Below, one piece after another: positions 46,423 to 56,237 of a stretch of DNA of 64,000 nucleotides. The position numbers and the translations under genes are program-made. Location of the stretch: assembly GCF_003337415.1 (NCBI RefSeq), contig NZ_QPJT01000018.1, forward strand, positions 1-64,000. The letters run 5' to 3'. This stretch comes from Anaerobacterium chartisolvens (lineage in GTDB: Bacteria; Bacillota; Clostridia; Acetivibrionales; DSM-27016). Numbering within the stretch: the stretch's first letter is position 1; every line of letters starts with the position of its first letter. The notes beneath the pieces are model-generated. The model ran no database searches and had not been told where the DNA came from. It saw nothing but the letters and a program-made list of their open reading frames with translations.

Positions 46423-46469
46423 CCTGCACCGGGTATATTTGCTCTGAAACCATATATGCCCGGTGCAGG
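46423..46469 (+). terminator. Hairpin after spoIIE
   Basis: CCTGCACCGGGTATAT pairs with ATATATGCCCGGTGCAGG (one G-U pair) around a loop of about 13 nt. There is no marked U-run. It could be a weak terminator or processing signal between spoIIE and the small gene at 46506. Confidence 0.55.
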
Positions 46470-46505
46470 GCGCAGGGTGTGCTAATTATAGGTTCGGAGG
46501 AGCTT

Positions 46506-46832
46506 ATGCTAAGTGATGATTCAAAAAGGATTGTGGTAATAAAGGATATTCACTCAAATATCATCGAAGAGGCTATATTGATATTGAAGGACAGGCCCGC
46601 AGCCAGAAGGAACAGGAATAAGGACTTTATTCTAAGTGAGGCCAATATGATTATCAGCAGGTATGTGGAGGAGAATAAGGGGGGGGAGGCGGCATCGAAT
46701 AAGAATTTAAAGATAAGAAAAAAGCCTTTGCAGCAAAAGAAGGCTCCCGTAAGTCTTATGATTAATGTGGCTCTGGCTGCCAGTGCAGTGCTGCTGCTGT
46801 TTTTGCTCTCAAAGGCTATTTGGGCTTTTTAA
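46506..46832 (+). CDS. Small tail-anchored protein, 108 aa
   Basis: A basic cytoplasmic part (SKRIVVIKDIHSNIIEEAIL, ILKDRPAARRNRNKDFILSE, lysine-rich linker) precedes a single C-terminal membrane helix, LMINVALAASAVLLLFLLSK, followed by AIWAF. No family is recognised. The ATG at 46506 has GGAGG 5 nt upstream. Its 3' end overlaps the 3' end of the convergent yibE/F-like gene by 24 bp. Its position after spoIIE hints at a sporulation role, but only weakly. Confidence 0.65.
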   Translation: MLSDDSKRIVVIKDIHSNIIEEAILILKDRPAARRNRNKDFILSEANMIISRYVEENKGGEAASNKNLKIRKKPLQQKKAPVSLMINVALAASAVLLLFLLSKAIWAF

Positions 46833-47963
46833 GGGAAGCTTTGTCCCTCTGCTTTTTACTAATGCAGATGATATGAAGGAAGTAATAGGAACTGTAAGTA
46901 TTATGCCTATGCTTCCCGACATGCCCTGTATAAGCTCGGTGCTTATCACATCCAGGTTCATTATTTGCCTGTAGGGCATTGCATAGGCCATGATAAGAAG
47001 AATAGTGCTAAAGGCCCCTCCTGCAAATGCCAGAATAAGAGTGTTGGACATCGTTCCCATAACATCCCTTCCTATGTTCATGCCTGATTTAAAAAGCCGG
47101 CTTCTATCCATACGCGGGTTGGAGTCATGAATTTCAAATACCGCCGATGCGATTGACATTCCCACATCCATTATTGCCCCAAGTGAGGCAATGAGGATTG
47201 ACGAAAACATAAGGCCGTTAATTTGCAGGTTACTCTTTTCAGCTATGGAAATTAACGATTCGGCCTCCTCCATTGTAAGCCCTGAAATATGTGCGAGGCT
47301 TCCGGCAATTATTGAGATAATTCCCGAGCATATAACACCTAACACCGTTCCTATGGAGGCGGACAGTGTTTTTTTGTTAAACCCCCCAACTAAAAAAAGG
47401 GTGGCGATAATTACTGCCGATACAGTAACAATTGATACCGGTATGGGATCGGCTCCGCGGAAGATGAGTGGGATCATGAAAAATATAACCATTACTCCTG
47501 TAAATATAAGAGATATTACCGATTTGAATCCCTTAAGGCCTCCAAAAATGATAAGCACTGCGAAAAACAGACCTACCAGCCCGTATAGAACAGGCTCTCG
47601 AAAATAATTATAAACGTTGACATGCTCTGCCTTATTATCCTTTATAAATATTTGAACTACAATTTGCGAGCCTTTTTTTGCATATACATTGTAAAGCCTG
47701 CTCATAGGGTTCTTTAAAATAAAGGTTTCATCCTTAAATCTGCCTGTCAGCACCTCTATTTCAAGCTCCTGAGTTCCAACCACAACGCCCGGAACAAGAG
47801 TGTCCTGTGTAAGCTCTTCATTTTTAACCTTAATGACCCTTGCCCTTTCAAAGAGAACATTATCCTTAGGTTTTTCCAAAAGCCCTCTCGAAATAAATAT
47901 GATTATCGGAATTAAAATTATTACCGCAGCAATCAGTATGGTTGAGCTGTGTTTTTTAAGCAT
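46809..47963 (-). CDS. YibE/F-like membrane protein
   Basis: 384 residues. The N-terminal membrane helix (SSTILIAAVIILIPIIIFIS) precedes an extracytoplasmic OB-like segment of ~95 residues (GVVVGTQELEIEVLTGRFKD). Seven or so helices follow, with the YibE/F signatures FGGLKGFKSVISLIFTGVMV, MFSSILIASLGAIMDVGMSI and FKSGMNIGRDVMGTMSNTLI. The function of this family is unknown, with a transporter-like role suggested. GGAG is 9 nt upstream. It overlaps the convergent gene at 46506-46832 by 24 bp. Confidence 0.88.
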   Translation of the reverse strand: MLKKHSSTILIAAVIILIPIIIFISRGLLEKPKDNVLFERARVIKVKNEELTQDTLVPGVVVGTQELEIEVLTGRFKDETFILKNPMSRLYNVYAKKGSQIVVQIFIKDNKAEHVNVYNYFREPVLYGLVGLFFAVLIIFGGLKGFKSVISLIFTGVMVIFFMIPLIFRGADPIPVSIVTVSAVIIATLFLVGGFNKKTLSASIGTVLGVICSGIISIIAGSLAHISGLTMEEAESLISIAEKSNLQINGLMFSSILIASLGAIMDVGMSIASAVFEIHDSNPRMDRSRLFKSGMNIGRDVMGTMSNTLILAFAGGAFSTILLIMAYAMPYRQIMNLDVISTELIQGMSGSIGIILTVPITSFISSALVKSRGTKLPLKSPNSL

Positions 47964-48201
47964 ATGGATGTACTCCGTTCTGAAATGATAACTATATTAT
48001 AAACCTTAAGGGAATAAATCAAATATTTGCATTGAAAAATTAACATAAAATTAAACCTTTCATTACGTTATTAACCAAATTTTTTCAAGGGGTTTACTTG
48101 CGGTTAAGAAAGCTTATCCCTGCTTTTGGTAAAATATACTCAGCAAAAATTTACTTGAACCTGATAAAAATTAAATAAAATAACAGAAACGGAGGTTGAA
48201 G

Positions 48202-51200
48202 GTGTTGGGAAATAAGTTTACTGGAAGCAAAGTCTTAATAAAATATCTGTCAATACTGCTGGCGGTTGTGATGGCATTCGGCCTGGTTCCGGGACAGATG
48301 CAGGGCCCGTGGCAAGTAAGTGCGGCGGATACAATAGTGGTTGGGTGGGATTTTAATGATGGGAATCAGATAGCGGACGCAGGCGTATCCTCCAATGCAT
48401 CACAGGTTATTTCAAGAGAAGACTCATACTCAGGCACTTACTCTTATACGGCGGGGGCAGCGGGTACGCCTGATACAGCTCTGTCCTCAAATGCATGGAG
48501 TGAGGGAGCCGGTACAAAATATCTTAAAATAAGCTTTTCAACAAGCGGATATTTCGATCTGACACTTGAATCAAAGCTGAGATCGTCGGGCACGGGGCCG
48601 AGAGACTTTAAGCTTCAATATAGTGCTGACGGCACAGAATGGAATGATATAAGCGGAGGTGCCGTGGTATCTGGAAACGGCTCCTTTGAGAGCAACAGCA
48701 TTGTACTGCCGGAGGCTGTGGAGGATCAGAGCATAGTATATATAAGGTGGCTTTTGGATTCAAATGTTTCCGCTGCGGGAACAGGAGACATGAGCGGAAG
48801 CAATGGGACATGCAGAATAGACGATATCGTTATATCCTCAAGCGGGGATTCGCCGGGGGGGCCTGAAGATACCGCCCCGCCTGCGGTGCTGTCCAAATCC
48901 CCTGCCGACGGGGCCGCCGGTGTGGCATGGAATGCGGTAATATCTGTTTTGTTTGATGAAAATATTGTGGCAGGGAGTGAAATATCCTCAATTTCAATAA
49001 AGGACGAAGACAGTACTCCTGTGGCGGGCGTTTCAAACGTTATATCGGGCGCAGCTCTGACCATAGCTCACGAACAGCTCGAAAAAGATAAAACCTATAC
49101 TGTTACAATACCGGCGGGGGCGGTTCAGGACTCCTCGGAAAATGCTACCGATTACGATATAATCTGGAGCTTTACAACAGCTTTGGATGAGGTAATCACT
49201 CCCATTAATGAGATTGACACGGTGGACTCAAACGGACTTCCGACAAAGACGCAGGAGCTGTATACCATAGAGGGGGTTGTTACCTCTGCTCCCGGAGGAC
49301 TTGGAAGCGGGAAAAAAATGTTCGTTCAGGATGAAAGCGGAGGGATATGCGTTTACCACAGCACGCAAAGCATTTCAGGCGTGGCTGAGGGAGATATTGT
49401 AAGGGTAACGGGCAAGGTAATACAATATAACGGATTAACGGAGCTTGATCCCAGTGTGGCAGGGGGTGCTGTACAGGTGATTTCAAGCGGCAATGCCCTG
49501 CCTGCTCCGGTTGAGCTTTCCTCCCTGTCTGAGCTGAGAAGCTTTGTCACAGCAGAGCCATATGAGGGCAAGCTTGTAAGAGTAAGGGTAAAGGTGTCTT
49601 CGGCGGTTGCATCCAACGGCAATGGAGCGATAACGGATGTTGACGGCAGTAATTCGATAACCCTCAGAATAGAGACTGCAACGGGCATAGCTGCCTCAAG
49701 CCTCATACCGGGGCAGGAGCTTGTAATTACGGGAATTGTAGCTCAATATGACTCAAGCAGCCCATACACATCGGGATACCAGCTTACCCCGAGATACCCC
49801 TCCGACATATCGGATGCCCCTGATGACAAGGCACCCGTTGCACAGCAAACGGAGCCTTCCAACGGAAAAACAAATGTATTAATCAATGCTCCCTTAAGCG
49901 TTGAATTTGACGAGGAAATTGTTGCCGGGGCAGCAATAGCTTCCATAACCGTTATTGACGACCAAAGCTACAGCGTTGGGGGAATAAGCAGCTCAACCAG
50001 CGGAAATATGCTCTATATAGACCACGCCGATTTTGCTTATGGGAGAACATATACAGTAACCATTCCGGCAGGAGCGGTAGAGGATTCACAAGGGAATGCA
50101 ACTTCTGCTCCCACAGTATGGAGCTTCAGTACACGGGCTTCAGCGGACCTTGACGGGCCTGTCGCGTTAAGCAAGACACCTGCGGAAGACGCGACGGGAG
50201 TTTCCAAAAACGCTTCCGTTTCAGTGATGTTTGGTGAGGATATACGGCAGGGCAGTGCCTCAAGCGGCATAAGCATAAAGGATTCGCTTGGCAATCCCGT
50301 TTCAGGGGTGGACTGCAAAATTGAGGACTCTGTTCTGACGCTGACACATGCCGTATTCGGCTATAGCACGGAATATACGGTAAGCATTCCTGCCGGAGCG
50401 GTGGAGGACTTTTCCGGAAACGGAACCGGCTCTGAAATTGTATGGAGCTTTACCACAGGCCAAGAGGAGGTATACAGCTTATATTATGGGCAGCTTCACA
50501 GCCATACCAATTTCTCCGACGGTCAGGGCAGCCCCGATGATGCTTACTCATGGGCAAGGGATGAGGGCCACGCTGACTTCTTTGCAGTCACCGATCACTC
50601 AAACTGGTTTGACAACGAAAAAAATACAGCCAATGAGAGCATTACAAGCATAAGTGAGTCTACCAGTCAGGAATGGAAGGATTTAAACTCTATTGCCGAC
50701 TCGTATAATAATGACGGAAGCTTTACCGCAATTGCAGGCTTTGAGATGACATGGAGCAATGGCACCGGACATATAAATACCTTCAACACTCCATGGTTTG
50801 TTTCCAGAAGCAATTCGGCGATGGACCTTAACGCATACTATAACAAGATTAAAGAGTCCCCGGACTCTATAAACCAGTTGAATCATCCCGGAAAGACCTT
50901 TGGAGACTTTTTTGATTTTGGGTACTACAGTAAAGAGGCTGATGCCGTGGTGCAGCTTATTGAGGTTGGAAACGGCGAAGGCCCCATAAGGGGAAGCGGG
51001 TATTTCCCCAGCTATGAATACTATACCAGAGCGCTTGACAAGGGGTGGCATGTCGCTCCGTCCAACAATCAGGACAACCATAAACAAAAATGGGTTACAG
51101 CAAATGAGGCCAGAACGGTTGCACTTGCAACGGAGCTTACAAGGGACGGAATATATGACGCAATAAGGGAGAGAAGAGTTTATGCGACAGAGGACAGGAA

Positions 51201-54200
51201 CCTTCAGATAGAATATGAGCTTAACGGAAATGTAATGGGCTCCATACTTGGGGATACCGATGATTCCTTAAGCTTTGAAATTAAGGTGACAGACCCTGAC
51301 GCGGGCGATTCCATAGGAAAGATATCTATAATTTCCAACGGGGGGACTGTGGCGGCGTCAAAAACCTTTAGCGGGAACAATGCCGAGTGGAGCTTTGAGC
51401 TTGAGCCCAAATATTCATACTACTATGTAAGGGTTGATCAGACCGATAAGGATATTGCCGTAACCGCTCCCGTATGGGTTGGCGAAACGGACAAGGCCGG
51501 CATATCGACATCAGCGGGAACCGGGCTGTCCGTAAAGGGAGAAGAGGTTACAATAACATCAACCATATATAATAATGAAGCTTCTCCCATGCAGGTAGCT
51601 TCACTTGAATATTCCATAGACGGCAATGCTATAAACACCGCGCCTGCCATCAACCCGGTGGCACCGTCGTCCACGGCATTATATTCCTTTGGGTATAATC
51701 CGGTACAGGTAGGAGATGTAAGCATTAATGTAAAGCTTACCGCTTCAATTAACGGAACGCAAAGAGTATATACCGATGTGCTGAAGCTGAATGTTTCAGA
51801 TCCTTCGGTAATAACCAAAATTATTATCGACGGCTCTCATTATAATGACTATGTCGCGGGAAACTATGCCAACAATATGGGGAATATAACAGAGCTTTCA
51901 ACTGGCAGGGGTGTACAGGTAATAGTACAAAAGCAGCCTCTTACAGACGAGGTGCTTTCGGATGTGCAATTGCTTCTGCTTACTCCTCCGGCAAAGAAAT
52001 CAGGCACCTCAAATGGAGTAAGCTATACTGCCAAGCCATATACTCAGGACGAAATTAATGTTATAAAAAGGTTTGCCGACAGGGGAGGGAATATAGTAGT
52101 AGCGGGTCTGGCAGATTATCAGGATAATGGCGCCGCCGCTCAAAATCATACGGCATACCAGCAAAACCTTGTTCTTCAGGCAATTGGTGCCGGATCAAGG
52201 ATTAATGATGACGAGGTGGTGGATTATCAAAACAATCCTAACGTAAATCCTCCCGGGGTTGCGGGAGGCACTCCTTTCCGCGTTCCTATGAATACTTATA
52301 ACATGAGCTCTCCATACCTGAACGGTGTGGTGCCGGAGCAGGATTACAGCTTTTACAGCGGATGCTCATTTACTATGGGCAATAACGCAAAGTGGCTTGT
52401 AAAGGGACACTCAACCACATACGGGTTTGATTCCGACAATGACGGATTGGGAGGAAGCTATGTGGCGGCGGCAAATGCTGCCATTCCAAGCCCGGATGGG
52501 GGAATAGGAAAGGGGAATGTAGTAGCGCTTGCAGAGGAAACCCTTCCGGGAGGAGGAAAGCTCTTTATCGGAGGGACAGTGTTCTTCTCCAACTTTGAAA
52601 TTAAAGCCTCTCTTGACAACTACGGACAGCTCCAGAACAGCAACTACAATATTACAATGAACATTATAGATTCTATAAAAAAGGCAGTCCCGGTGACTCC
52701 CATAAAGCAAATACGCGCTGCTCAAGCAGGCGAAACCTTCTGTGCGGAGGGTATTGTAACGGCAGGAACTCAGCAGGGCAATGCCTTCTTTGACACGATA
52801 TATATTCAGGATGCCACAGGAGGTATAAACATCTTCCCTGTGTCCGATATGAACATAAGAGTAGGGCAAAAGGTAAAGGTACTGGGATATGTGGGGCAAT
52901 ATCAGGGAGACATAGAGCTTGTCATGCAGCAAATAGAGGTGACGGATGCCGCGCAAAAGCCCGTTGCTGCTAAGGAATTTCCTACCGGCGACAGTATGCT
53001 TCCCAAAAATGGCGGCTGGCTGGCCAAGGTTTGCGGAACGGTGACAGGGATAACTGAAAACACTATTTTTATAGACGACGGAACGGGAGAAGCCAGAATT
53101 TTTATAGACGGATATATAGGGGACAGTACAGGGAGAATTAACCAGCCCGGTAAGTGGGAGCCTTCAATAAAGGTGGGAGACACTGTTTCGGCAATAGGCC
53201 TTGCATCGGTGGATACCGAAGGAAGCAGGCTGAGGGTGAGAGACACCTCTGAAATCATAAAGGTAAAGAAAACATACAAAGTGCTTTATGATTCCAACGG
53301 AGGCACGAGCGGAAGCGTTCCGCAGGATAATACGGGATATTTGCCCCGTGATACAGTCAATGTGTTATCCAACAGCGGAAGCCTTGCAAAAACAGGCTAC
53401 AGCTTTAAGGGCTGGAATACCAAATCAGATGGAACTGGAATAGATTATACGGCGGGTGCAGGAAAGCTTATTATTACATCGGATATCATATTATATGCCA
53501 AATGGGAGAAAGTATCCGATGCTACGCCTTCGCCCACAGGTAATTCAGGCAAGACAGGCACAACCACCACCACTAAGGCTTCCATTGAGCCTAAGCTTGG
53601 AGAAGGCGGGGAAGTAAGCATAGAGCTTAAGTCTAAGCTTGATAAATCTACAGGCGAGGCTAGAGCACAACTTGATTCAGACACTCTTGCCAAGGCACTG
53701 GAGATTGCAAGAGAAGATGAAGAGGGGATAAAAACAGTAAAGCTTCAAGTGAGCGGTGCAGAGGGGAGCACATCATATATACAGGAGCTGCCTACAAAAG
53801 CCTTGATTGAGTCGAAGTCAACCCAAAGGCTTTCCATTTCAACGGATGTGGCTGAGGTATCAATTCCGGGCAATATGCTTTCTGCAGCGGGTACCGGAGA
53901 GACTGACAAGGTGGCTTTAAAGGTCGGATTGGTTAATAAGGATGAGCTTAGCAGCGAATTGAGGGAAAAAGTAGGGAATGCGCCTGTAATTGAGCTGGGT
54001 ATATCAGTAAACGGGAAGACGGTGAAGTGGCAGAATGAAGATGCCCCGGTTTTAATAACAATTCCGTATACGCCCACAGAGGAGGAATTGAAAAACCCCG
54101 ACCATATTGTAATCATATACATCGACGGGGAGGGTATGCCACATTCCGTACCAAACGGCAGATATGATTCCAAAACAAAGACCATAAGCTTCACTACAAC

Positions 54201-54777
54201 GCATTTCAGCAGATATGCTGTGGCATATATATATAAGACCTTTGACGATATACAAAAATATCCGCACGCTAAAGCTTCTATTGAGGTTATAGCATCCAAA
54301 GGCATAATTGACGGAAAATCCGAGCTGGAATTTGACCCGGATAAGGAAATTACAAGAGCGGAGCTGATACAAATGCTGGTGAAAGCATTAGGTCTTACTA
54401 CAAGCTTTACCGAAAGCTTTAGCGATGTAGACCCGTCACACCGGTATTATAAGGAACTGGGAATAGCCAAAAAAATAGGGCTGGCTAAGGGCGGTGGAGA
54501 AAACCGCTTCAGCCCTGATAAAAGGGTTACAAGGCAGGACATGATGGTTTTCTGCTACAGGGCACTGGTGCTTTCCAAAAAGCTTAACCCCGGGCTTTCT
54601 GAAGCACAGCTTGACAGGTTCAGTGACAGGTCAAGGATCGCAAGCTATGCTATAGAGGCTGCTTCGGCTATGGTAAAAGAGGGGATAATCGGGGGCAGCG
54701 GGCAAAAAATAAATCCTTTGGCAAATGCTACAAAAGCAGAGGCGGCTATGGTTATGTACAGAATATTAAAAAAATAG
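48202..54777 (+). CDS. Giant SLH-anchored surface protein with PHP-type metallohydrolase domain
   Basis: About 2191 residues. The order is: signal peptide (~1-42, ending VSAAD); a beta-sandwich module (~45-215); three Big_5/SbsA-like Ig repeats, each ending in an 'IPAGAV.D..GN...WSFTT' pattern, around residues 225-330, 550-650 and 655-755; an OB-fold (~345-540) between the first two; a CehA-type PHP domain from ~765 (YYGQLHSHTNFSDG, FFAVTDHSNW, FEMTWSNGTGHIN, NQLNHPGKTFGDFF); a CARDB-like segment; a DUF4350/GATase-like domain (~1210-1490); a second OB-fold; a Flg_new repeat (~1693-1770: YDSNGGTSG...FKGWNTK); and three SLH repeats from ~2010 (YPHAKASIEVIASKGIIDG). Likely surface phosphoesterase or nuclease-like hydrolase. 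GTG start with GGAGG 6 nt away. Confidence 0.85.
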   Translation: MLGNKFTGSKVLIKYLSILLAVVMAFGLVPGQMQGPWQVSAADTIVVGWDFNDGNQIADAGVSSNASQVISREDSYSGTYSYTAGAAGTPDTALSSNAWSEGAGTKYLKISFSTSGYFDLTLESKLRSSGTGPRDFKLQYSADGTEWNDISGGAVVSGNGSFESNSIVLPEAVEDQSIVYIRWLLDSNVSAAGTGDMSGSNGTCRIDDIVISSSGDSPGGPEDTAPPAVLSKSPADGAAGVAWNAVISVLFDENIVAGSEISSISIKDEDSTPVAGVSNVISGAALTIAHEQLEKDKTYTVTIPAGAVQDSSENATDYDIIWSFTTALDEVITPINEIDTVDSNGLPTKTQELYTIEGVVTSAPGGLGSGKKMFVQDESGGICVYHSTQSISGVAEGDIVRVTGKVIQYNGLTELDPSVAGGAVQVISSGNALPAPVELSSLSELRSFVTAEPYEGKLVRVRVKVSSAVASNGNGAITDVDGSNSITLRIETATGIAASSLIPGQELVITGIVAQYDSSSPYTSGYQLTPRYPSDISDAPDDKAPVAQQTEPSNGKTNVLINAPLSVEFDEEIVAGAAIASITVIDDQSYSVGGISSSTSGNMLYIDHADFAYGRTYTVTIPAGAVEDSQGNATSAPTVWSFSTRASADLDGPVALSKTPAEDATGVSKNASVSVMFGEDIRQGSASSGISIKDSLGNPVSGVDCKIEDSVLTLTHAVFGYSTEYTVSIPAGAVEDFSGNGTGSEIVWSFTTGQEEVYSLYYGQLHSHTNFSDGQGSPDDAYSWARDEGHADFFAVTDHSNWFDNEKNTANESITSISESTSQEWKDLNSIADSYNNDGSFTAIAGFEMTWSNGTGHINTFNTPWFVSRSNSAMDLNAYYNKIKESPDSINQLNHPGKTFGDFFDFGYYSKEADAVVQLIEVGNGEGPIRGSGYFPSYEYYTRALDKGWHVAPSNNQDNHKQKWVTANEARTVALATELTRDGIYDAIRERRVYATEDRNLQIEYELNGNVMGSILGDTDDSLSFEIKVTDPDAGDSIGKISIISNGGTVAASKTFSGNNAEWSFELEPKYSYYYVRVDQTDKDIAVTAPVWVGETDKAGISTSAGTGLSVKGEEVTITSTIYNNEASPMQVASLEYSIDGNAINTAPAINPVAPSSTALYSFGYNPVQVGDVSINVKLTASINGTQRVYTDVLKLNVSDPSVITKIIIDGSHYNDYVAGNYANNMGNITELSTGRGVQVIVQKQPLTDEVLSDVQLLLLTPPAKKSGTSNGVSYTAKPYTQDEINVIKRFADRGGNIVVAGLADYQDNGAAAQNHTAYQQNLVLQAIGAGSRINDDEVVDYQNNPNVNPPGVAGGTPFRVPMNTYNMSSPYLNGVVPEQDYSFYSGCSFTMGNNAKWLVKGHSTTYGFDSDNDGLGGSYVAAANAAIPSPDGGIGKGNVVALAEETLPGGGKLFIGGTVFFSNFEIKASLDNYGQLQNSNYNITMNIIDSIKKAVPVTPIKQIRAAQAGETFCAEGIVTAGTQQGNAFFDTIYIQDATGGINIFPVSDMNIRVGQKVKVLGYVGQYQGDIELVMQQIEVTDAAQKPVAAKEFPTGDSMLPKNGGWLAKVCGTVTGITENTIFIDDGTGEARIFIDGYIGDSTGRINQPGKWEPSIKVGDTVSAIGLASVDTEGSRLRVRDTSEIIKVKKTYKVLYDSNGGTSGSVPQDNTGYLPRDTVNVLSNSGSLAKTGYSFKGWNTKSDGTGIDYTAGAGKLIITSDIILYAKWEKVSDATPSPTGNSGKTGTTTTTKASIEPKLGEGGEVSIELKSKLDKSTGEARAQLDSDTLAKALEIAREDEEGIKTVKLQVSGAEGSTSYIQELPTKALIESKSTQRLSISTDVAEVSIPGNMLSAAGTGETDKVALKVGLVNKDELSSELREKVGNAPVIELGISVNGKTVKWQNEDAPVLITIPYTPTEEELKNPDHIVIIYIDGEGMPHSVPNGRYDSKTKTISFTTTHFSRYAVAYIYKTFDDIQKYPHAKASIEVIASKGIIDGKSELEFDPDKEITRAELIQMLVKALGLTTSFTESFSDVDPSHRYYKELGIAKKIGLAKGGGENRFSPDKRVTRQDMMVFCYRALVLSKKLNPGLSEAQLDRFSDRSRIASYAIEAASAMVKEGIIGGSGQKINPLANATKAEAAMVMYRILKK

Positions 54778-54794
54778 ATTAAAAATCACAAGCA

Positions 54795-54843
54795 GGGGAT
54801 GGCATGGAGCGCAAATGCGCTTTCAAGGTCCATCCCCTTTTTT
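54795..54843 (+). terminator. Terminator of the giant surface-protein gene
   Basis: GGGGATGG (54795-54802) pairs with CCATCCCC (54830-54837), with an inner AGCGCAAATGCGCT hairpin, then TTTTTT. Confidence 0.9.
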
Positions 54844-54949
54844 ATATTGAAGCTTAATTACTTGTAATTAAATTACTTGTAATTAAATTATCCGTAATGA
54901 TTTTAAGAACGGGTGTATTTAATTTAAGTGACGAAAATGCAAATTTTAA

Positions 54950-55130
54950 CTCCCCTTCTATCTTCCCCTCACATTGAGGGGAAGAAAAAGAAGGGCACTG
55001 GAGAAGAAAATGAGAAGAACAACGCAGGCGCATGTAAAGCAGCTAGCGAAAGAAATGAGAAGACATCCTACAAGTCCTACATGGACCTTCTTTTCCTTCC
55101 CCTCGAAGTGAGGGGAAGATAGATAGGGAG
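54950..55130 (+). mobile_element. 181-bp MITE-like element with 45-bp terminal inverted repeats
   Basis: The ends 54950-54994 and 55086-55130 are inverted copies of each other with few mismatches. Each contains its own hairpin (CTTCCCCTCA ... TGAGGGGAAG). The interior carries a short fragment of a DUF559-type gene (55010-55111). No transposase is present. Upstream (54855-54895) are tandem TTACTTGTAATTAAA repeats. Confidence 0.7.
55010..55111 (+). pseudogene. N-terminal fragment of a DUF559 endonuclease-like gene
   Basis: 33-codon frame (MRRTTQAHVKQLAKEMRRHP, then TSPTWTFF...) matching the start of DUF559/Vsr-like proteins, which commonly read 'HAKQLRKEMT..E..LW'. It is cut off where the right inverted repeat begins. 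GGAGAAG precedes the ATG. No catalytic residues remain, so it is a captured remnant. Confidence 0.45.
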
Positions 55131-55346
55131 CTTATTAAAAATCTGGATTTGGAATAAAACGCCATAATATGCTGTTATGTGAAAAAGGTGCTTCAATTGT
55201 AATCCCTATGGCGATTTTCCGAAATGCTATGTCAGATATAATTTATGCACCCTTTTTTTAAGAACCATATCCTTGATTTTATCCCAGCAAAATTATATTA
55301 TATATTGTAAAAGAATTTTGCATTATAAAATTAAAGGAGAAGATGA

Positions 55347-55958
55347 ATGGATTTAAGAGATATAATTTTGCTTCCTCGGGCTTTATACAAAAAACTTACG
55401 GCGAAAAGGGTTTCTCTTTTTATAGGAATAATTCTTGTTGGACTTATTGATATGGGCTTTAACATATTTATAGGCTATAATAGCTTATTTGTGGGCAAAT
55501 CCTCTATGGTAACATACTTTAATATTACGCTTGCGCTTGTGCTTGTAATACTGATGGGCTTTATTGACGTAGTGTTTTTTTCAGTCCCGATGTTTGACCT
55601 TTTCAAGCATTTCAAGATGGAGAAGGGGATAGGGGATTACAGCCAGCAGCTGGTAAAGCTTATGAAGGTATATATATGTGCAAATTTTCTGGTGCTGCCT
55701 TTAAATATACTGCTTTATATTACATTCAGAAGCTATGAATTCGGAAGCAGCTTTACCCTGGCGGCACTGGCATACTTTGTTGTATTTCTTCCGGCCATAT
55801 GGGCCAGTGCCGCGATAGCGAGGGGAGTAAATGAGATATACAGCTTTATACAGCCGCTTAAAAAAGTAGTATTTTTAATAGTATTTTTATGGAGCATGAT
55901 ACTTGGGCTTATTTTAAACTATATGATAGAGCGGTGGTTTATGTTGCTTTTCAAGTAG
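55347..55958 (+). CDS. Multi-spanning membrane protein, 203 aa
   Basis: About five membrane helices (VSLFIGIILVGLIDMGFNIF, NITLALVLVILMGFIDVVFF, CANFLVLPLNILLYITFRSY, LAALAYFVVFLPAIWASAAI, VVFLIVFLWSMILGLILNYM). The layout resembles Yip1-like membrane proteins, but I cannot assign a family firmly. AAAGGAG precedes the ATG. The 280 bp between this gene and mbl contain only A/T-rich sequence and an imperfect AAAGAC/GGTCTTT hairpin just before mbl. Confidence 0.65.
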   Translation: MDLRDIILLPRALYKKLTAKRVSLFIGIILVGLIDMGFNIFIGYNSLFVGKSSMVTYFNITLALVLVILMGFIDVVFFSVPMFDLFKHFKMEKGIGDYSQQLVKLMKVYICANFLVLPLNILLYITFRSYEFGSSFTLAALAYFVVFLPAIWASAAIARGVNEIYSFIQPLKKVVFLIVFLWSMILGLILNYMIERWFMLLFK

Positions 55959-56237
55959 AGTCCGGGAACCGCTGATAATTTTACCCCGCTTTTTAACCTT
56001 TTTATTCTTGCATTATTAAAATAATATGATAATATAGTTATGAATAAGTAAGCAGTAAATTTTGACACCGCACTCCCTTAAAATTAAAATCATATTTTAA
56101 CGTTCACAGGTTAGGCGGTATATTGTACGGATAGCTCTGATTTTATAAGGATTGTTTTACTCTCAATGGGCTATATGCTTCAAAGACTTTTCAAAAAGGT
56201 CTTTTGGTAAAAATTTTTAAAAAAGGGGATGTATTCT

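Noticed and set aside
54928-55122. 64-codon Lys/Glu-rich plus-strand frame
   Set aside because: It runs through the inverted repeats of the MITE without a ribosome site; a different frame within it matches a DUF559 fragment.
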